From NCBI GenBank assembly GCA_030682375.1, contig JAUXOL010000014.1:1-46318 (forward strand): DNA of 46,318 bases, given 5' to 3'. The notes under the pieces are model-generated. The model had not been told where the DNA came from, did no database searches, and saw only the letters and a program-made list of their open reading frames with translations. Positions within the stretch are counted from its first letter, which is position 1, and every line of letters begins with the position of its first letter. Shown here piece by piece: positions 43,984-46,318 of this stretch. The translations under genes were made by a program, and so were the position numbers. Source of the DNA: Gallionella sp. Its GTDB lineage: Bacteria; Pseudomonadota; Gammaproteobacteria; Burkholderiales; Gallionellaceae.

Positions 43984-44011
43984 GGATGGGCACGGCACGC
44001 CGTGCCCCTAC
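43984..44011. repeat. Imperfect 28-bp palindrome, copy 3
   Basis: The right half (43998-44011) is identical to copy 1, CGCCGTGCCCCTAC. The left half reads GGATGGGCACGGCA. The core GGGCACGGC/GCCGTGCCC still pairs over 9 bp. It lies 4 bases past the cheD stop and 27 bases before the cheB start. Confidence 0.85.
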
Positions 44012-44015
44012 ATAT

Positions 44016-44630
44016 TCAATCGAACAGCTCCACGTCGCCCTCGACCTTGGAATAGCGCAGACGCAGCTTGTATTCCGATTCGCGATCGACGATGGTGTTG
44101 TTGTGTACGTTCCTCAGCTTCTTCACCCGAACCAGGCCGCTTGCAGGAAAGAAATACACCTTGCGCGGATAGATATCCAGCAGGTCCTGCGCTACCACCG
44201 GGATATTCTCGGTCTGCAGGAACTCCATCACGAATTCCGCATTGCGCTCCCCCACGTTGCCGACCGTGAATCCGCGCAATACCGCGCCGCCGCCGAACAC
44301 CTTGGCCTCCAGATTCTCGCGCTTCGCACCTATCTTGAGCAGCTGGTTGATCAGTATCTCCATCGCATAAGCGCCATAGCGCGCCGAATCGCCCAGCGGG
44401 CTGCCCTGATCGCCCCCGGCATCCGGCAGCATGAAGTGGTTCATCCCGCCGATACCGCTCTTGCGGTCGCGGATGCAGGCGCATACACAGGAACCCAACA
44501 CCGTGACCAGCACCATGTCGCGCCCTGTCGCGTAATACTCGCCCGGCAAGATCTTGGCGGCCTCCGTGCCGTGCTCCCGATCGTAATAAACGTTCGGTGC
44601 CAGAATCTCTTCGTAGCCATGCACGGTCAT
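44016..44630 (-). CDS. cheD: Chemoreceptor glutamine deamidase CheD
   Basis: Deamidates receptor glutamines, preparing them for methylation. The 204 residues have the catalytic Cys48 in LGSCVCACI and His65 in GGMNHFMLP, with the VFGGGAVLRGFTVGNVGERN region. The ATG overlaps the cheR stop by 4 bases (ATGA). Position between cheR and cheB is the usual proteobacterial order. Confidence 0.96.
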   Translation of the reverse strand: MTVHGYEEILAPNVYYDREHGTEAAKILPGEYYATGRDMVLVTVLGSCVCACIRDRKSGIGGMNHFMLPDAGGDQGSPLGDSARYGAYAMEILINQLLKIGAKRENLEAKVFGGGAVLRGFTVGNVGERNAEFVMEFLQTENIPVVAQDLLDIYPRKVYFFPASGLVRVKKLRNVHNNTIVDRESEYKLRLRYSKVEGDVELFD

Positions 44631-45526
44631 CCGCGATCCTTAGCCTGTCCGGCCGAGCCATGAGGCAATGCGCGCACCCGCGGCTTCGCCAGTTCGTAAA
44701 CGGTCTTGCCGCGCAGCGAAAACACATGTCCCGCGTTGTGGAAACTCTCCGAATGCCCGGCGAACAACAGCCCGTCCGGCTGCAACAGCGGCGCGAATCG
44801 TTCCAGTATCCGGAGCTGGGTCTCCTTGTCGAAATAGATCATCACATTGCGGCAGAAGATCGCATCCAGCGGACCGCGCACCGGCCATTCCGGGCTCAGC
44901 AGATTCACCTGCCGGAAAGTGATCATGTTGCGCAACTCCGGCCGCACCCGCACTTGTCCCGCATGCGTCCCGGTACCTTTGAGGAAGAAACGCTTCACCA
45001 CCTCTGGCGACAGCTTCTCCACCCGCTCCAGCGGATAGACGCCGGCTTCCGCCTTGGCCAGCACGTTGGTGTCCAGATCGGTCGCGAGGATGTTGACCGG
45101 CGGCGTGAACGTGCCGAACGCATCGACCATCGTCATCGCCATCGAATAAGGCTCCTCGCCGGTCGATGCAGCCGAACACCACAACTCGATGTGCTGCCGC
45201 CCCTTGTGCTTCTGCACATGCTCGGCCAGCAACGGGAAATGATGCGGCTCGCGGAAGAATGCCGTCAGGTTGGTGGTCAGCGAATTGACGAACGCCTCCC
45301 ATTCCGCCGGGTCGTTGTTCTCCAGCAGCGCCAGATAGTCGGTGAAGTTGCCGATGCCGGTCGCGCGCAGTCGCCGCGCCAGACGGCTGTAGACCATATC
45401 CTGCTTGGAAGGATTCAGCGAGATGCCGGCGTGATCGTAGATCAGCTTGCGCACCCGCTCGAAATCTTTGCTCGTGAACACGAACTCGCGATCGCGTCCG
45501 GTACTGGATTGAAGATTGCCGCTCAT
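44627..45526 (-). CDS. cheR: Chemotaxis methyltransferase CheR
   Basis: SAM-dependent methyltransferase for receptor glutamates. The 299 residues have an N-terminal helical domain (FERVRKLIYDHAGISLNPSK) and a C-terminal Rossmann domain with LWCSAASTGEEPYSMAM (SAM site), ATDLDTNVLAKAEAG and FCRNVMIYFD. I prefer ATG 45526; an in-frame GTG at 45538 adds four residues. A 32-codon ORF ends 8 bases before the ATG. The adjacent MCP ends in a CheR-docking motif. Confidence 0.95.
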   Translation of the reverse strand: MSGNLQSSTGRDREFVFTSKDFERVRKLIYDHAGISLNPSKQDMVYSRLARRLRATGIGNFTDYLALLENNDPAEWEAFVNSLTTNLTAFFREPHHFPLLAEHVQKHKGRQHIELWCSAASTGEEPYSMAMTMVDAFGTFTPPVNILATDLDTNVLAKAEAGVYPLERVEKLSPEVVKRFFLKGTGTHAGQVRVRPELRNMITFRQVNLLSPEWPVRGPLDAIFCRNVMIYFDKETQLRILERFAPLLQPDGLLFAGHSESFHNAGHVFSLRGKTVYELAKPRVRALPHGSAGQAKDRG

Positions 45527-45534
45527 GCTCCGCC

Positions 45535-45633
45535 TCACTTCAATTTGACGACCTTCGGATTGGTCTGCACTGCCCGCAATACCCCATCCGGCTGAACATA
45601 TCCCGTGTTCGCCACAGGTAGATTGCTACGCAT
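45535..45633 (-). pseudogene. 32-codon ORF resembling the N-terminus of an Aer-type PAS protein
   Basis: The ORF MRSNLPVANTGYVQPDGVLR(+12) opens like Aer-type PAS proteins. Compared with the PAS phosphatase in this window (MRINQPVSNIEHPVPEGEVL), residues M1, R2, N4, P6, V7, N9, P15 and G17 coincide. Similarity stops about residue 19, and the tail AVQTNPKVVKLK is unrelated. This looks like a truncated 5' end of a PAS-MCP or aerotaxis gene left after a deletion. It could instead now act as a short leader peptide for cheR, 8 bases downstream. No strong ribosome site is seen. Confidence 0.5.
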
Positions 45634-45745
45634 GGTCACTCTTTCGCATTTCCGTCTCTGCAAAACATCTTCGGTATGAGCGACTCAGGCCGCCATCATG
45701 AGCGCGACTGAAAGGCCCATACCGAAACTGTTTACCGCCGATTGG

Positions 45746-45766
45746 GCGGGGGCGCGAGGCCCCCGC
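45746..45766 (-). terminator. GC-rich hairpin downstream of the MCP gene
   Basis: GCGGGGGC (45746-45753), 5-base loop, GCCCCCGC (45759-45766): a perfect 8-bp stem 7 bases beyond the MCP stop on the minus strand. No T run follows, so it may act as a stabiliser or a weak terminator. A competing stem CCGCC/GGCGG directly after it shares part of the sequence. Confidence 0.5.
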
Positions 45767-45773
45767 ATTGCGG

Positions 45774-46318
45774 TTAGAACTCTTCCCACTCCTCTTCGCC
45801 GTCCGCCTTGGCCTTGGGCTTGGCCAGCGCCCTGGCCGGAGCCTTCGCAGACGAGGCCTTGGCAGGTGCTGCCTTGCGAGCTGGCGCTGCCGGAGCGCGA
45901 CGCACCGCGAGCGCGGAACCGCCGCTCTCGTCCGTCTTGAACGTCGCCACCGCCACCGACAGGTTCTGCGCCTGCTCTTCCAGCGATTCGGCCGCCGCCG
46001 CCGCTTCCTCGACCAGCGCCGCATTCTGCTGCGTCACTTCGTCCATCTGCGTGATCGCCAGGTTCACCTGCTCGATGCCCGCGCTCTGCTCCACCGATGC
46101 TGCGGTGTTCTCGGACATGATGTCCGTCACGCGCTTGATGCTAGTGACGATCTCTTCCATCGTCTCGCCAGCCTGCGCGACCAACTTGCTGCCGCCTTCG
46201 ACCTTCTCGACCGAGTCGCCGATCAGCGTCTTGATCTCCTTCGCTGCCGCAGCACTGCGCTGCGCCAGGTTGCGCACTTCGCCCGCCACGACCGCGAAAC
46301 CGCGGCCCTGCTCGCCCG
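45774..46318 (-). CDS. Methyl-accepting chemotaxis protein, C-terminal part (cut by window edge)
   Basis: Only the 3' end is present; the frame stays open past 46318. The visible ~180 residues begin [20 protein letters not shown], just after the receptor hairpin tip, then run through the C-terminal methylation helix ([40 protein letters not shown]). A flexible Ala/Pro/Lys linker of about 35 residues follows. The last five residues, EWEEF, fit the xWxxF/NWETF-type CheR/CheB tether seen at the ends of high-abundance receptors. The sensor domain lies outside the window, so the ligand cannot be inferred. Confidence 0.95.
   Translation of the reverse strand, partial: GEQGRGFAVVAGEVRNLAQRSAAAAKEIKTLIGDSVEKVEGGSKLVAQAGETMEEIVTSIKRVTDIMSENTAASVEQSAGIEQVNLAITQMDEVTQQNAALVEEAAAAAESLEEQAQNLSVAVATFKTDESGGSALAVRRAPAAPARKAAPAKASSAKAPARALAKPKAKADGEEEWEEF

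Noticed and set aside
1..46318. CRISPR arrays, tRNA or rRNA genes, insertion sequences, prophage genes
   Set aside because: No direct-repeat arrays, cloverleaf-like or transposase/integrase sequences were recognised in any part of the window.

Overview
The window is an almost uninterrupted motility locus. It encodes a complete polar-type flagellum (filament, hook, rod, rings, export apparatus, switch, assembly chaperones, late sigma factor and its anti-sigma factor, number and placement GTPase/ATPase), a MotC/MotD stator pair, and the start of a chemotaxis cluster (cheB, cheD, cheR, 3' part of an MCP). No rRNA, tRNA, CRISPR array, transposase or phage gene was seen. Gene content, gene order (fliC-flaG-fliD-fliS-fliT; flhB-flhA-flhF-flhG-fliA-motC-motD), lipoprotein FlgH and a two-domain FlgJ point to a Gram-negative betaproteobacterium. 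A Gallionellaceae/Nitrosomonadales-like organism is my guess from protein flavour, not something the sequence proves.

Layout. 1-6724 (+): flagellin, FlaG, cap FliD, chaperones FliS and FliT, a second FliK-like protein paired with a FlhB C-domain homologue, and a tandem duplicate of YcgR-like PilZ brake genes. 6733-7056 (-): fliE, divergent from 7224-17983 (+) fliFGHIJKLMNOPQR. 17974-28471 (-): flgBCDEFGHIJ followed by flgKL, which has its own sigma-28 promoter. 28625-30222 (+): flgA, then flgMN behind a consensus sigma-28 promoter. 30235-38100 (-): flhB, flhA, flhF, flhG, fliA, motC, motD in transcription order. 38403-42797 (-): a signalling island of two large PP2C-phosphatase/ATPase proteins flanking a single STAS anti-sigma-antagonist gene. 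42856-46318 (-): MCP, cheR, cheD, cheB.

How it fits together. Early structural genes build the basal body and hook. FliK/FlhB (perhaps also the FliK-like/FlhB-like pair) switch export specificity. FlgM export then frees FliA, which reads the flgM and flgK promoters seen here. FlhF/FlhG set number and place, YcgR proteins couple c-di-GMP to the motor, and CheB/CheD/CheR adapt the receptors.

The most unusual part is the partner-switching island. One enzyme carries an Aer-type PAS head with all the Aer FAD-binding positions I checked. The other carries a membrane-anchored periplasmic head with a CxxCH haem-c motif. Both have the same PP2C plus HATPase body and flank one STAS protein. I infer a redox/oxygen-responsive partner switch linked to motility, analogous to HsbR-HsbA-FlgM. 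Other points of note are a dispersed 28-bp palindrome in three intergenic gaps, apparent leaderless promoters on both ycgR copies, a PAS-like relic ORF in front of cheR, and a FlhG with both P-loop lysines replaced.
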